Shown: in pieces, positions 47,630-57,215 of the stretch
How the letters are laid out: each line of letters opens with the position of its first letter
Numbering within the stretch: the first letter of the stretch is position 1
Origin: Cyanobacterium aponinum PCC 10605
Lineage (GTDB): Bacteria > Cyanobacteriota > Cyanobacteriia > Cyanobacteriales > Cyanobacteriaceae
Reading direction: 5' to 3'
Length of the DNA: 64,000 bases
NCBI RefSeq assembly: GCF_000317675.1
Contig: NC_019776.1
Location: forward strand, 558,001-622,000
Translations under genes and position numbers: made by a program
The notes under the pieces: model-generated
What the model saw: the letters and a program-made list of their open reading frames with translations, nothing else
What the model was told of the DNA's origin: nothing
Databases searched by the model: none

Positions 47630-49567
47630 ATGTTATTCAACAGAAAAAGCCTTTGGACTCAGATCCGACAGACCGTATTTATGTTAGGTTTAATCAACAT
47701 TCTCCCCACATTTACAGAAGTTGTCAGTGCACAGAATAAGCCATTATCGATTTCTCAACGCCCTTCCGTTGCTGTTAGTCAAGTCTCTCTCAGAGAAATT
47801 GAACAAATGGTGGATGAGTTACAGAATCTCATTTATCGGGTCGAAAGTACTTTAATCACTGCTGAAGCTCAAAATACAAAGTATGAAGGATCTATGAGTG
47901 CTGTAGTGCAAGAATTGGCTAAATATCGTCAATATACTAATGTTAGCTATACAGAAACAAAGTCTAATAGTCGTTACAGTAATAATAGGGCTTACGAAGC
48001 GATCGCATCTGCTCAACAATTGTTAATAGAATTTCCCACCCTAGCCCGTCAAAACTTTCCCCAAGCTCGTAGAATGTGGCTAGATGCTAGAAGAGAATTA
48101 TGGGATAATTACCCTGTAGATAGACCTTTTGCTCAATCGGAAATAAGGGCTATTTGGCTCGATCGAGGTACTATAGTCAAGGCAAGATCTAAAGCTGATT
48201 TAGAACCTTTATTTAATCAAATGGCAGAAGCGGGAATTAATACCGTTTTCTTTGAAACTATTAACGCCAGTTATCCTATTTATCCTAGCCGAGTTGCTCC
48301 TGAACAAAACCCCATGACTAAAGGTTGGGATCCTCTCAAAGCTGCGATCGAACTAGCCCATGAAAGAAATATGGAATTACACGCTTGGGCTTGGATTTTT
48401 GCGGCGGCAAATCAGGGACATAATCAAATATTAGGACAACCACAAAACTATCTAGGACCAGTTTTATCTCGCAATCCGACGTGGGTGTTAAAAGATGAAA
48501 ATGGTGCTGTTTTTAATCACACCCCCGGATTTAAAAAAGCCTTTTTTGATCCAGCTAATCCCTATGTTAGAAATTATCTTTATTCCCTCTTAGAAGAAAT
48601 TGCCACTAACTATGATGTGGACGGTATTCAATTAGATTATATTCGTTATCCTTTCCAAGATAATCATACTAGACAAACCTTTGGTTACACCGCCGCCAGT
48701 CGTCATTTCTTTAAAGAAAGCCATGGAGTAGATCCGAAAAAAATTCAAAAATCTTCCTCTGCATGGTCTGTTTGGACTGGTTTTAAAATTAAACAAATAG
48801 ATAGTTTCGTAGCAGAAGTTTCCCAAAGACTCAAAGAAAAACGCCCAGATTTAATACTTTCGGCGGCAGTATTTCCGATGGAAAGAAACCAGAGACTAAA
48901 TGTATTACAACAACACTGGGAAGAATGGATTTACAGTGGTTGGGTTGATGTTATGGTACTTATGACCTATGCTTTAGATACAGGAAGTTTTGAAGCTAGA
49001 ACCCAATCCATACAAGATTTAGCAGGGAAAAATTCAGGCTTAGTTATTCCGGGCATTCGTTTATTAAGCGTACCTGATACCGAAACTTTTGACCAAGTTC
49101 AATCCATTCGTAATATGCCCTCTACTGGGTATGCCTTATTTGCGGCGGAGAATTTTCAACCCACTTTGCAAAAAATGCTCCAACAAACTCAGGGAACAAC
49201 TGCATCTCCTATTCCTTATCGAGACCCCTTTCAAAGCGCACAAGAGCGTTATCAAGCATTACAAAAAGAATGGATTTTTCTATTAGCTAATAATCAAATT
49301 AACATTGATCCCGCTTACTTACAACAATGGTCAGCACAAGCAGATAAATTAGGCGATCGCTTCTCTGATTTAGCCAAAAATCCTACACCAGCTAAATTAA
49401 AAGATCTTGAAAAAGATTTATCTATATTTAAAGTAAGATTCAGCCACTTTTTAGCAAAACATAGCCAAACAAATCCCGAACAAGTAGAAACATGGAAAAA
49501 TCGTTTAGCTACTCTTGAATCTCTACTAAAATATGGAGAAAGAACTGTTTTTTTGACACAAAATTAA
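47630..49567 (+). CDS. Secreted family 10-like glycosyl hydrolase (GHL10/DUF187 type)
   Basis: 645 residues. A signal peptide is likely (basic start, hydrophobic TVFMLGLINILPTF, cut after VSA near residue 34). A helical region (about 50-175) precedes the TIM-barrel domain (about 178-540): EIRAIWLDRGTIVKARS, AGINTVFFETINAS, HAWAWIFAAANQGHN, DVDGIQLDYIRYPF, and WVDVMVLMTYA, all typical of GHL10. A helical tail closes the protein. Likely acts on envelope or extracellular polysaccharide in the periplasm; the substrate is unknown. Confidence 0.9.
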   Translation: MLFNRKSLWTQIRQTVFMLGLINILPTFTEVVSAQNKPLSISQRPSVAVSQVSLREIEQMVDELQNLIYRVESTLITAEAQNTKYEGSMSAVVQELAKYRQYTNVSYTETKSNSRYSNNRAYEAIASAQQLLIEFPTLARQNFPQARRMWLDARRELWDNYPVDRPFAQSEIRAIWLDRGTIVKARSKADLEPLFNQMAEAGINTVFFETINASYPIYPSRVAPEQNPMTKGWDPLKAAIELAHERNMELHAWAWIFAAANQGHNQILGQPQNYLGPVLSRNPTWVLKDENGAVFNHTPGFKKAFFDPANPYVRNYLYSLLEEIATNYDVDGIQLDYIRYPFQDNHTRQTFGYTAASRHFFKESHGVDPKKIQKSSSAWSVWTGFKIKQIDSFVAEVSQRLKEKRPDLILSAAVFPMERNQRLNVLQQHWEEWIYSGWVDVMVLMTYALDTGSFEARTQSIQDLAGKNSGLVIPGIRLLSVPDTETFDQVQSIRNMPSTGYALFAAENFQPTLQKMLQQTQGTTASPIPYRDPFQSAQERYQALQKEWIFLLANNQINIDPAYLQQWSAQADKLGDRFSDLAKNPTPAKLKDLEKDLSIFKVRFSHFLAKHSQTNPEQVETWKNRLATLESLLKYGERTVFLTQN

Positions 49568-49578
49568 ATTCATCTCAG

Positions 49579-49598
49579 TGAGAGGTAATAATCTCTCA
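49579..49598 (+). terminator. Hairpin terminator after the GH10-like gene
   Basis: TGAGAG (49579-49584) pairs with CTCTCA (49593-49598) around an 8-base loop, followed by TTTAGG. It lies 12 bp past the stop; the U-run is weak. Confidence 0.5.
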
Positions 49599-49865
49599 TT
49601 TAGGTAGGTCTCAGGTCGAAAATTCCGTCAAAAGCCTGAGATATTGTAGCATCAAAGCAAAAATACTGAATAACAGGAAATCAGAAAATCTTTTTTTTGC
49701 TGACTCCTGAATTCTGGCTCGGCAATTCCCACCTTGACCAGCTAAACTTTACTCAAGTGTAAGATATAAGTAATAAGACAAATTTAACTAACACTATTAG
49801 ACACCAACGCAAAATTAAAATCAATTTCTATGGGACAGTAGTCGATTTTTTTCTTTTGCCTGTTG

Positions 49866-49914
49866 CCTACCTTAACCGAAAATTTTATGTCGAACTCAGG
49901 TTGCAAGAAGTCTA
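49866..49914 (+). repeat. Repeat-family end (R2) and TTGCAAGAAGTCTA next to pipX
   Basis: CCTTAACCGAAAATTTTATG, then TCGAACTCAGGTT, matches the ends at 3974-3992 and 61987-62020. It is followed immediately by TTGCAAGAAGTCTA, a one-mismatch copy of the motif at 22615 and 47501. The last bases overlap the pipX stop codon. The rest of the 49568-49911 gap holds a terminator and no visible gene. Confidence 0.6.
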
Positions 49915-50181
49915 TTGAAAAGTATTTTGATAGAGTTTATTAACTTCTTGATAGGTTTGCCACTCTCCGTTACCTCTTAAACGGCGTAATTTGTTCTCCA
50001 TTAAAATACGAGCTTCTGTTCTACTTAAAGGCTCAAATAGTGGGGATTGTGACTGTATTACTACTTTAAAAAAGAGACGTTGAGCGTAAAGAGTAGTAAA
50101 TAATTCCTCATTTTTATCGATAACACACAACCGATATAAAAGACCAAAATTAGGGTGATTTATGTATATTTCTGTACTCAT
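49912..50181 (-). CDS. pipX: PII-interacting protein X
   Basis: 89 residues. PipX is a small coactivator that binds either the nitrogen regulator NtcA or the PII protein, linking nitrogen and carbon status to transcription. The start STEIYINHPNFGLLYRLC is a Tudor-like fold signature of this family, followed by ELFTTLYAQRLFF and FEPLSRTEARILMENKLRRLR. Full length. Neither ntcA nor glnB is nearby. Cyanobacteria-specific. Confidence 0.95.
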   Translation of the reverse strand: MSTEIYINHPNFGLLYRLCVIDKNEELFTTLYAQRLFFKVVIQSQSPLFEPLSRTEARILMENKLRRLRGNGEWQTYQEVNKLYQNTFQ

Positions 50182-50339
50182 TAAGGTTATCTAGTCAGGG
50201 TTCATTTTTGCGGTTTATCATGGACGATACTAGATTTTATCGCTTATGGGACAATTATTCTATGGCTAGGTATAAATAACTTAACTTTTGTTTACTTTCA
50301 CTTAGCCCTTCTTATTATGTCAGTCCAATCCCACAATAT

Positions 50340-50617
50340 CAGATTTGGAGAAGTTTCAGATTGACGAAGGTAATAAGTAATGAGAAAAGGGAGAGGTGAT
50401 AGGGGAAAACAAGTAACGAGCATGAGAGTTAGGAGTTTTTAATTCTTAATTTTTAATTTTTAATTATCAACTATTCACTATTCACTAATTACCCTTACCC
50501 CTTTACATCTTGCCTTAACCCTCTCCCCTCATCTCCTCATCACCCTAACACCTGCAACCTGCAACCTGACACCTGACACCTAACCTTATCAGATATTCTT
50601 AAACCGAACTGAGGTTA
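50340..50617 (-). repeat. Modular element, inverted, downstream of the inositol monophosphatase gene
   Basis: AGTAATA/AGTAATG, GATAGGG units, TTCTTAA/TTTTTAA/TTATCAA/CTATTCA heptamers, CCCTCATCTCCTCATC, CCTGCAA and CCTGACA heptamers, then TTATCAGATATTCTTAAACC and GAACTGAGGTTA. On the minus strand its tip lies 25 bp after the stop at 50643. The opposite end is not clear. The gap 50182-50340 shows nothing else. Confidence 0.75.
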
Positions 50618-50642
50618 CAATTAATTTTGTTCACCCACTTAG

Positions 50643-51476
50643 TTAACGGAAAGAAAAAGCAGTATTGTGGGGAGTATTTCCCAGAGCGTTACTGAGTTGA
50701 GAATGAATATAACCATTAGTGGCTAATATTCTTCCACTATCTAAATCGAATTCAGAGCCATCATAGGCAGTGACAAATCCTCCTGCCTCTTTAACTATTA
50801 CAACTCCCGCTAATAAATCCCAAGGTTTTAATCCTCTTTCCCAATAACCATCCAGTCGGCCTGTGGCTACATCACATAAATCTAAAGATGCACTTCCTCC
50901 TCTCCTTACTCCCTGAGTTAAATGAGTCAAATAACAAAATTCGGCATAGTTATTATCTTCTGTTTCCCTACGATCATAAGCAAAGCCTGTTACTAATAAA
51001 CTATTTGTTAAGTTATTTGTTCTGGAAACCCTAATTGGTACACGATTCAATGTTGCCCCTAAACCGTCAGCCGCACTCCATAACTCTTCACGAATGGGAT
51101 TATACACGACTCCAACTAAGGGTTTTCCCGAAGCCAGTAAGCCAATAGAAACAGCCGCTTGAGGATAACCATGAGCGTAATTTGTTGTACCATCAAGAGG
51201 ATCTATTACCCACAAATATTCACTTTCTTGGATGCCAATTGTGCCTGATTCTTCGGCAAGAATACCATGATCAGGATAATGTCTTTTTATGACACTTAAT
51301 ACTTTTTCTTCAGATTTTTGATCTACTTCTGTAATTAAGTCTCCAGACCTACCTTTTTCTCTAATATCTAATTGTTTACCCCAATATTGTTTTAAAATAG
51401 CTCCTCCTTCTTGGGCGGCTAAAATAGCAATATCAAGAAGTTTTTGTTTTTTAAGAAGATTTGAAGATTCGCTCAT
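50643..51476 (-). CDS. Inositol monophosphatase family protein
   Basis: 277 residues. Mg2+-dependent phosphatase with the three metal motifs: LAEESG, WVIDPLDGTTNYAHGYP (signature 1) and KPWDLLAGVVIVKEAGG (signature 2). Cytoplasmic. Substrates in this family include inositol-1-phosphate, fructose-1,6-bisphosphate and histidinol phosphate, so the precise substrate is open. Confidence 0.92.
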   Translation of the reverse strand: MSESSNLLKKQKLLDIAILAAQEGGAILKQYWGKQLDIREKGRSGDLITEVDQKSEEKVLSVIKRHYPDHGILAEESGTIGIQESEYLWVIDPLDGTTNYAHGYPQAAVSIGLLASGKPLVGVVYNPIREELWSAADGLGATLNRVPIRVSRTNNLTNSLLVTGFAYDRRETEDNNYAEFCYLTHLTQGVRRGGSASLDLCDVATGRLDGYWERGLKPWDLLAGVVIVKEAGGFVTAYDGSEFDLDSGRILATNGYIHSQLSNALGNTPHNTAFSFR

Positions 51477-51519
51477 TTTTAAGTTAATTGAGAATTGATT
51501 GGATTTTTTTTAGTTGAAA

Positions 51520-51735
51520 TCTGATAAAGGGCAATGGGCAATGGTGAATAGTTGAGAATTAATAACTTCTAACTCCTGTACGGGCGAATGGCCATTCGCC
51601 CCTAACTAACTCCGTTCACGACTGAAAGGAGTGTACTAGCACAGCGAACTCTCCGAACTCCCTAACACCGTAAGGGTTGAATATACTCAACCCCTACCAC
51701 CTGATACCTACTCTTATACGATATTCCTAATTCTT
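51520..51735 (-). repeat. Period-7 array with perfect palindrome
   Basis: GGCAATG heptamers, GTTGAGAATTAATAACTTC, then the perfect 20-bp palindrome GGGCGAATGGCCATTCGCCC (51582-51601), CCGAACTCC, and a decayed end CTTATACGATATTCCTAATTC. No gene is visible in this 343-bp gap. Confidence 0.6.
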
Positions 51736-51819
51736 ACCAATCTTGTGCGAACTTTTGATTGTCAAAGCTCTTTATTTTATCTATATTGTCAACTTTTAGT
51801 TAACAATTAAATTTTATTT

Positions 51820-53013
51820 TTAATCAGGAAGTTTATATTGAGAAACAATTTTTTCCGCATACTCAGGAACGTGATCTTTTAGTTTTTCTGGATAATTACG
51901 TTTAACATAAAGATAATTGCGGGTAAAGTGAGAGTCAATGGAAAAACGGGCATATTCTAAGCCTTTTGGTCCTACTTTTTCTATCACTACTCCCATTAGT
52001 TTTGCCGCCCACATGGGTAGTGTTACGCCTTGATCATAAGCAGGAATACTGTTTTGTACGGCTTGGGTGCGATCGCCTCTTGAGATAACAGGTTGAGTGT
52101 GCAACTGGTTTTTTACCAAATCAAGCATTTCCCTACCAATATCATTACGAACAACAATCCACTGCCAACCAAAAGGCGCTCCCATATAGCCCACTACCAA
52201 GTCCGCAAGGGAGTTGACATAATCAAAACAGGTCATACAAGAAGGAGCAAAAACATCCTTTAATTGATTAGTTTTTAAACCAAAGAAAGGTACTTTTTCC
52301 ACACTGCCATCTTCATGTTTAAAATGTACCCGAAAATCCTGCATAAACTCATAAGCGACAACAGTATCAGGAGACTTACTGGTAGTCTCTAAAAATTTCT
52401 GCAATCCTGCACGGGTGACATTATCTACACAAGGAGTACCTAAAACATAGAGTTTTTCTAAGCCTAACTTATCCTCTACTGCCCTTAAAGCCTGAATTTG
52501 ACAACCAACCCCAATTACCAATAAGCGTTTCATCCCCGACTGTTCAATCTGTTCAAGCACCGATAAATTAGGGGATAGAGTAGGTTTATTCACCTTTGCT
52601 CCCAGAATTTCCTCTGTAGTGGTGGCAATAATCGGTTTAGGTTGAAAACGATCTTCATCACTGTTTTGAACGCACACAACTCCTTCTACAAGCCCCTGGG
52701 TTAACATTTCACAGGCGATCGTACTCACAATACCAGTCCACTGCGCCCCTTCAATGGGTTCAATTTTTTTTGCAGACATCATTTCCTGATGCACTCCAAA
52801 ATAAAGGTCATTTTCGTTGTTTAAGTCTCGACTACGCCCATGGGCAATGGTTTCTAATTCAGTAATCTGTTGATTAATAAAAGCACAGGCTTCTTTTACA
52901 TAGTGGATATAATAGGTATCGCACAATCCGCATTCACTACATAAGTCTTTTGCAGGGCGACGACTACCTTGTTTTAAGGCTTTAGCTTTACGATGAGAAT
53001 TGATTACGGTCAT
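51820..53013 (-). CDS. bciB: 3,8-divinyl chlorophyllide reductase, ferredoxin type
   Basis: 397 residues of the F420-hydrogenase beta-subunit family. In cyanobacteria this branch (Slr1923 type, BciB) reduces the 8-vinyl group of divinyl chlorophyllide with ferredoxin, FAD and [4Fe-4S] clusters. Visible are DLCSECGLCDTYY at the N-terminus, VLGTPCVDNVTRAGLQKFL, and APSCMTCFDYVNSLADLVVGYMGAP, which carry cluster cysteines. The YIHYVKEACAF block is typical of BciB. It functions with chlI elsewhere in the window in chlorophyll synthesis. Confidence 0.95.
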   Translation of the reverse strand: MTVINSHRKAKALKQGSRRPAKDLCSECGLCDTYYIHYVKEACAFINQQITELETIAHGRSRDLNNENDLYFGVHQEMMSAKKIEPIEGAQWTGIVSTIACEMLTQGLVEGVVCVQNSDEDRFQPKPIIATTTEEILGAKVNKPTLSPNLSVLEQIEQSGMKRLLVIGVGCQIQALRAVEDKLGLEKLYVLGTPCVDNVTRAGLQKFLETTSKSPDTVVAYEFMQDFRVHFKHEDGSVEKVPFFGLKTNQLKDVFAPSCMTCFDYVNSLADLVVGYMGAPFGWQWIVVRNDIGREMLDLVKNQLHTQPVISRGDRTQAVQNSIPAYDQGVTLPMWAAKLMGVVIEKVGPKGLEYARFSIDSHFTRNYLYVKRNYPEKLKDHVPEYAEKIVSQYKLPD

Positions 53014-53039
53014 TTTTGTTTAAATTAATGTCAAAATAT

Positions 53040-53100
53040 TAGTAAAAGTCTGTATTAGGTTTCAGGTTTCAGGTGTCAGATATGAGATTTTAGGTAACTA
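53040..53100 (+). repeat. Short TTTCAGG heptamer array
   Basis: GTTTCAG GTTTCAG GTGTCAG units between bciB and the secreted protein gene, in 7-bp register; no family end. Confidence 0.55.
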
Positions 53101-53104
53101 TTCA

Positions 53105-53878
53105 TTATTCATTCACTTTAACTCGTTGGGTAATCATACGAATACCACCATCACGAATAAGAATAACAGAATACCAGTGATCCTGATTATCGGTAACAGG
53201 TAACTTAACTCTTTTAAAAATTCCTCCTGCAGTTAAAGCATCTAATTCAATGCTAGAAGGTTCAAGATAAAGAGAAGGAGATACTTTTTCTTCTGATACT
53301 CCCCCTAATACAATATCAGAACCAACAGGTTCTTCTAAAATTACGTCAAAATCAAATTCTTGCCCGACATTTACTTTTGCTGGTAAATTTACTCTCGCTT
53401 GAGGAGGATTTTCCCCTGATGTGATTTCTGTTTTTTCGCTAATGATATCTTGTTTAATTAGTTGATTATTAGAAAAATATTGATTAGCTTTTATTTCAGA
53501 ATTGAGGACAAATTTTTTGCCACCACTTTCATAGCTTCCCTCTATTTTGGTTAAAGTTACTGCTGATAATTCCCCTTGTTTTTCTTCCCAAGATTCAATG
53601 CTGGTTGTATATTTCAAATCGGGATATTTTGACCACATTTTTTCTAAGTATTCTTGTAAAGACTCAGAATTGATTCCATCGGAAGAAGCAAATTCGGGGG
53701 AAATATTTTCTGCTAATAGTTCAATATCTTTATTATTAGCGGCACTATCAATTTTCGTTACTATTTCTAATAGGTTTGATGGAATATTATTTGATTGGGC
53801 TTTAACTTGTTTAAATTGGGTGATATTTAAAGATAAACCTAATAGGATTAAAAGCAAAAATTTATTTGTTTTGTTCAT
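53105..53878 (-). CDS. Secreted protein with NTF2/SnoaL-like domain, unknown function
   Basis: 257 residues. Signal peptide: KTNKFLLLILLGLSLNIT with a cut after VKA (about residue 27). Residues 30-150 look like a nuclear transport factor 2 (SnoaL-like) fold (IVTKIDSAANNKDIELLAENISPEF); residues 160-257 form a beta-rich domain (LPAKVNVGQEFDFDVILEEP). No catalytic motif seen. A periplasmic binding or structural role is possible. The family is not recognised with certainty. Confidence 0.7.
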   Translation of the reverse strand: MNKTNKFLLLILLGLSLNITQFKQVKAQSNNIPSNLLEIVTKIDSAANNKDIELLAENISPEFASSDGINSESLQEYLEKMWSKYPDLKYTTSIESWEEKQGELSAVTLTKIEGSYESGGKKFVLNSEIKANQYFSNNQLIKQDIISEKTEITSGENPPQARVNLPAKVNVGQEFDFDVILEEPVGSDIVLGGVSEEKVSPSLYLEPSSIELDALTAGGIFKRVKLPVTDNQDHWYSVILIRDGGIRMITQRVKVNE

Positions 53879-53954
53879 AAAATTAGTGATGTTAAATATC
53901 TATTTTTATTTTTACTAAATATTGATAAAAGTATGATTAATGATTATAAAAAAA

Positions 53955-54005
53955 GATGTCAAGTTTCAGGTTTCAGGTAGTGGGGTTTAAATATGGTTCA
54001 ATCCG
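53955..54005 (+). repeat. Short TTTCAGG heptamer array between two minus-strand genes
   Basis: AAGTTTCAGGTTTCAGGTAG in the same heptamer vocabulary. No other signal in the gap 53879-54063. Confidence 0.45.
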
Positions 54006-54063
54006 TAAGAAGATTTCATATTTATTAATTAATTACCTTTGCCCTTTACTCTTTTACTTTCTC

Positions 54064-55143
54064 TTAATTATTAATTCCTGATAGGATTGAATTACCTGTA
54101 TTTGTACAAAACCAGTGTAATTTATTCGGATTTAAGGCTAATTTAATATTATTTTCATTCCATTGTAGTTCAGGATTGATTAATATTCTTAGGAAGTGAT
54201 TGGAGTTGGGAATTTCGACACTAACTAATAATTCCCGCCCGAAATTTTCGGTTAATAAAACTTTGCCTGTTACGGTTATTTTATGGTTTTCCGTAGCAAG
54301 GGTAATGTCTTCAGGGCGAATACCTAAATCAACTTCGGAAAGAGATTCATTACCTTTAGGAAGGGGTATGATTGTTTCTCCTAGTAAAGCACTCCCTTGT
54401 TTACATTCTAGGTTTAAAAGATTCATTTGTGGACTACCGACAAATCCTGCCACAAATTTATTGGCTGGTTGATTATAGATGCGATCAGGTGTATCAATTT
54501 GCTGGATTAACCCATCTAATAATACCACTACTTTACTTGATAGGGTCATGGCTTCAGTTTGATCATGGGTAACGTAAATTACTGGTTTATTTTGATTAGC
54601 AAATAGTTGTTTTAATTCTGCCCTTACTTTTTCTCTCAATAATGCGTCTAAATTACTTAAAGGTTCATCTAAAAGAAAAACATCTGGCTTTCTGACTAAA
54701 GCACGGGCTAAGGCTACTCTTTGTCGTTGCCCTCCTGAAAGTTGTTTTGGTTTGCGATTGAGTAAATCGGTTAAGCCTAAGTTACTACTAACCACACTAA
54801 CTCTATTTTTGATTTCTTCTGGAGGAATTTTTCTTATTTTTAGGGCAGAGGCGATATTGTCAAATACACTCATGTGGGGATATAAAGCGTAGCTTTGAAA
54901 TACCATAGCCATGTTGCGATCGCCCGGAGGAATATTGTTTAACTCTTTTTCATCAAGGATAACTTTACCATTGGTAGGTTTTTCCAATCCTGCTATCAGA
55001 CGGAGTAAGGTAGATTTTCCGCATCCAGAAGGTCCTAAAAGAGTGATAAAATCACCATCATTAACAGTCAAACTAATATCTTTGACGGGAATTACATTGG
55101 GTGCAAATTGTTTTTTGAGATTTTCTAGTTTTAATTGTGCCAT
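54064..55143 (-). CDS. Sugar ABC transporter ATP-binding protein (MalK/UgpC/GgtA type)
   Basis: 359 residues from ATG 55143; the frame is open further upstream, but MAQLKLENLKKQF is the expected start. Walker [10 protein letters not shown], signature LSGGQRQR, Walker B VFLLDEPLSNLD, and a C-terminal TOBE-like regulatory part (LGIRPEDITLATEN). It energises the two permeases encoded just upstream, 45 bp away on the same strand. In cyanobacteria this group includes the glucosylglycerol/sucrose/trehalose importer; the substrate here is not determined. Confidence 0.93.
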   Translation of the reverse strand: MAQLKLENLKKQFAPNVIPVKDISLTVNDGDFITLLGPSGCGKSTLLRLIAGLEKPTNGKVILDEKELNNIPPGDRNMAMVFQSYALYPHMSVFDNIASALKIRKIPPEEIKNRVSVVSSNLGLTDLLNRKPKQLSGGQRQRVALARALVRKPDVFLLDEPLSNLDALLREKVRAELKQLFANQNKPVIYVTHDQTEAMTLSSKVVVLLDGLIQQIDTPDRIYNQPANKFVAGFVGSPQMNLLNLECKQGSALLGETIIPLPKGNESLSEVDLGIRPEDITLATENHKITVTGKVLLTENFGRELLVSVEIPNSNHFLRILINPELQWNENNIKLALNPNKLHWFCTNTGNSILSGINN

Positions 55144-55188
55144 AATTTTAATCACTAATTCATTATTACTAACTACTAATTGCAAAAA

Positions 55189-56028
55189 CTAGCCCTTGAT
55201 AGCCCCTGCAGTAATACCTTGAACAATACGGCGTTGAAATGTTAAGACAAGTATTATCAGAGGTAATGTTCCCAAAATGGTAGCAGATGCGATCGCACCG
55301 TAGGGGATTTCAAAAGCACTACTGCCTCCTATTTTAGCCACAGCGATAGGAATAGTTTGTAAACTATCTCTAGTGATAAAAGTGAGAGCAAAAATAAACT
55401 CATTCCAAGCAAAAATGAAGGTTAAAATTCCTGTTGTCACCAAAGCAGGTAAAGTTAGAGGTAAAACAATTTTCCACAAAATAGACGTTGTTTTATAACC
55501 ATCTATACGGGCAGAGTCTTCTAAATCCTTTGGTAATTGTAGGAAGAAACTGCGTAAAATTAAAATAGTTAGGGGTAAATTAATTGCAGTATAAGGAATA
55601 ATCAAAGATAAATAATTATTACCTAAATTAAAAAATTTAACTATTTCTAATAAACCCAGAAAAAGTAAAACATAAGGAAATAAACTAACTACTAAAACCA
55701 AAGACAGAATAATATTTTTAAACGGTAAATTTAATCTAGCTAAAGCATAAGCGGAAGGTGCACCAATAACAACACAAAGAATAGTGGAAATTAGAGAAAC
55801 AAAAGCACTGTTGAACATATAGCGAAGAAAAACAAAACCCAAATCGAAATAATGCTCAAGAGTTAATTGTTCTAAATTAGGGAAGTAAACTGTAGGAATT
55901 TTTATTATAGCTTCATTGGTTTTAAAAGAAGTTAAAACTTGCCATAACATTGGTGCTAAACAAAATAGTATCATGAAAATTATGCCTAGCCATAAAATAA
56001 TTTTTTGCTTATTTAATGTATTAATCAT
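55189..56028 (-). CDS. Sugar ABC transporter permease (MalG type)
   Basis: 279 residues with about six membrane helices. The EAA loop reads EDSARIDGYKTTSILWKIVLPLTLPAL (about residues 180-206), which docks on the ATPase. N-terminal FCLAPMLWQVLTSFKTNEAI is typical of MalG proteins. It forms a heterodimer with the product of the gene at 56099-56995; the order is permease, permease, ATPase on the minus strand. Confidence 0.93.
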   Translation of the reverse strand: MINTLNKQKIILWLGIIFMILFCLAPMLWQVLTSFKTNEAIIKIPTVYFPNLEQLTLEHYFDLGFVFLRYMFNSAFVSLISTILCVVIGAPSAYALARLNLPFKNIILSLVLVVSLFPYVLLFLGLLEIVKFFNLGNNYLSLIIPYTAINLPLTILILRSFFLQLPKDLEDSARIDGYKTTSILWKIVLPLTLPALVTTGILTFIFAWNEFIFALTFITRDSLQTIPIAVAKIGGSSAFEIPYGAIASATILGTLPLIILVLTFQRRIVQGITAGAIKG

Positions 56029-56098
56029 AGAGAATTAAAGATTCAGAAAAATTAACGATTATGACTACAACCAGAATCCTAAAATCGAATACTAAATA

Positions 56099-56995
56099 TC
56101 AATTTTTTTGTAATTTAGAAATCAGAAAAAATGTCAAAGCAACCACTAAAATTAACAGTAAAAAAGTAACAACAACTAAAGAAGCACCATAGCCAAAATC
56201 CAGATAACGACGAACTGTAGCATAAATATAAATGGCTACCATTTCCGTACTACCCGCAGGACCGCCCCCAGTCATTACTTGCACTAAATCAAATACTCCG
56301 AAAGATTGAGCAAAACGGAATAAAAGAGCAATCAAAATTTGGGGAGTTAGCAAAGGAATCGTAATTTGCCAAAAACTCTGCCATGGAGATGCACCATCCA
56401 TCTGGTGGGCTTCATACAAATCTGAGGGAATAGATTGTAATCCTGCTAATAGAATAATGGCAATAAAGGGAGTTGTTTTCCACACATCAGCCACGATAAG
56501 AGATAACATCGCCCGATTAGGTTCACCCAACCAATTAATATTTTCAGAAATGAAACCTAAACGCATTAAAATATCATTAACGATTCCATATTGGTCATTA
56601 AAAATCCATGCCCACGCTAAACCCATAATCGCAGTAGGTAAAGCCCAAGGAATCAAAGCAGTTGTACGCACAATTCCTCTTGCAAAAAATGCTTGATTGA
56701 GAATCAAAGCAAAAACCATTCCCAGAATTAACTCAAGGGTGAGACTAACGGCGGTAAAAATAGTCGTATTTCTTAAACTTTGCCAGAAACGCCCATCTCC
56801 TAATAATCGGCTGTAGTTACTAAAACCAGCAAAAATTGATTCTAATTCCGTACCTAAATTCTGTTGAAAAAAACTCATCCAGAAAGCACGGGTAATAGGG
56901 TAAATAAAAACGAGAGTCAGAATAATTAACGCAGGAATTATCAACCACCAACCGATATATTTTTCTTGGTTATAATTATTTGTTGATAATCTCAT
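56099..56995 (-). CDS. Sugar ABC transporter permease (MalF type)
   Basis: 298 residues, about six membrane helices. The EAA loop is YEAHQMDGASPWQSFWQITIPLL, and SFFQQNLGTELESIFAGFSNY lies before the first large loop. It is the first gene of a three-gene operon with the MalG-type permease and the ATPase. No substrate-binding protein gene follows or precedes, so the transporter depends on one encoded elsewhere. Confidence 0.93.
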   Translation of the reverse strand: MRLSTNNYNQEKYIGWWLIIPALIILTLVFIYPITRAFWMSFFQQNLGTELESIFAGFSNYSRLLGDGRFWQSLRNTTIFTAVSLTLELILGMVFALILNQAFFARGIVRTTALIPWALPTAIMGLAWAWIFNDQYGIVNDILMRLGFISENINWLGEPNRAMLSLIVADVWKTTPFIAIILLAGLQSIPSDLYEAHQMDGASPWQSFWQITIPLLTPQILIALLFRFAQSFGVFDLVQVMTGGGPAGSTEMVAIYIYATVRRYLDFGYGASLVVVTFLLLILVVALTFFLISKLQKN

Positions 56996-57215
56996 TATTT
57001 AGTTGTAAATAGTTACAAAAATAGTATAACTGCTAATCAGAATTTCATCAAATTATGACACAATTTTCAAAAATTTCAGTGGATTAAAAATCTTTATGAA
57101 TTGATTTAATTGAAAGTTAAGGAAAAATAAAAATTTTGAAGATAATATTTTTAAAATAAGTAATTGCAAGAGAAAAAAGATATTTTATCCCATTTTATTG
57201 ACATCAAATTTATTT

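Noticed and set aside
48632-49286. Small frames within the GH10-like gene.
   Set aside because: Overlapped by a strongly conserved TIM-barrel frame; no ribosome site or family match.
50163-50176. GTA-N8-TAC, the NtcA binding motif, near pipX.
   Set aside because: It lies inside codons 2-6 of pipX, not in a promoter position, and has no -10 at the right distance. Probably chance.
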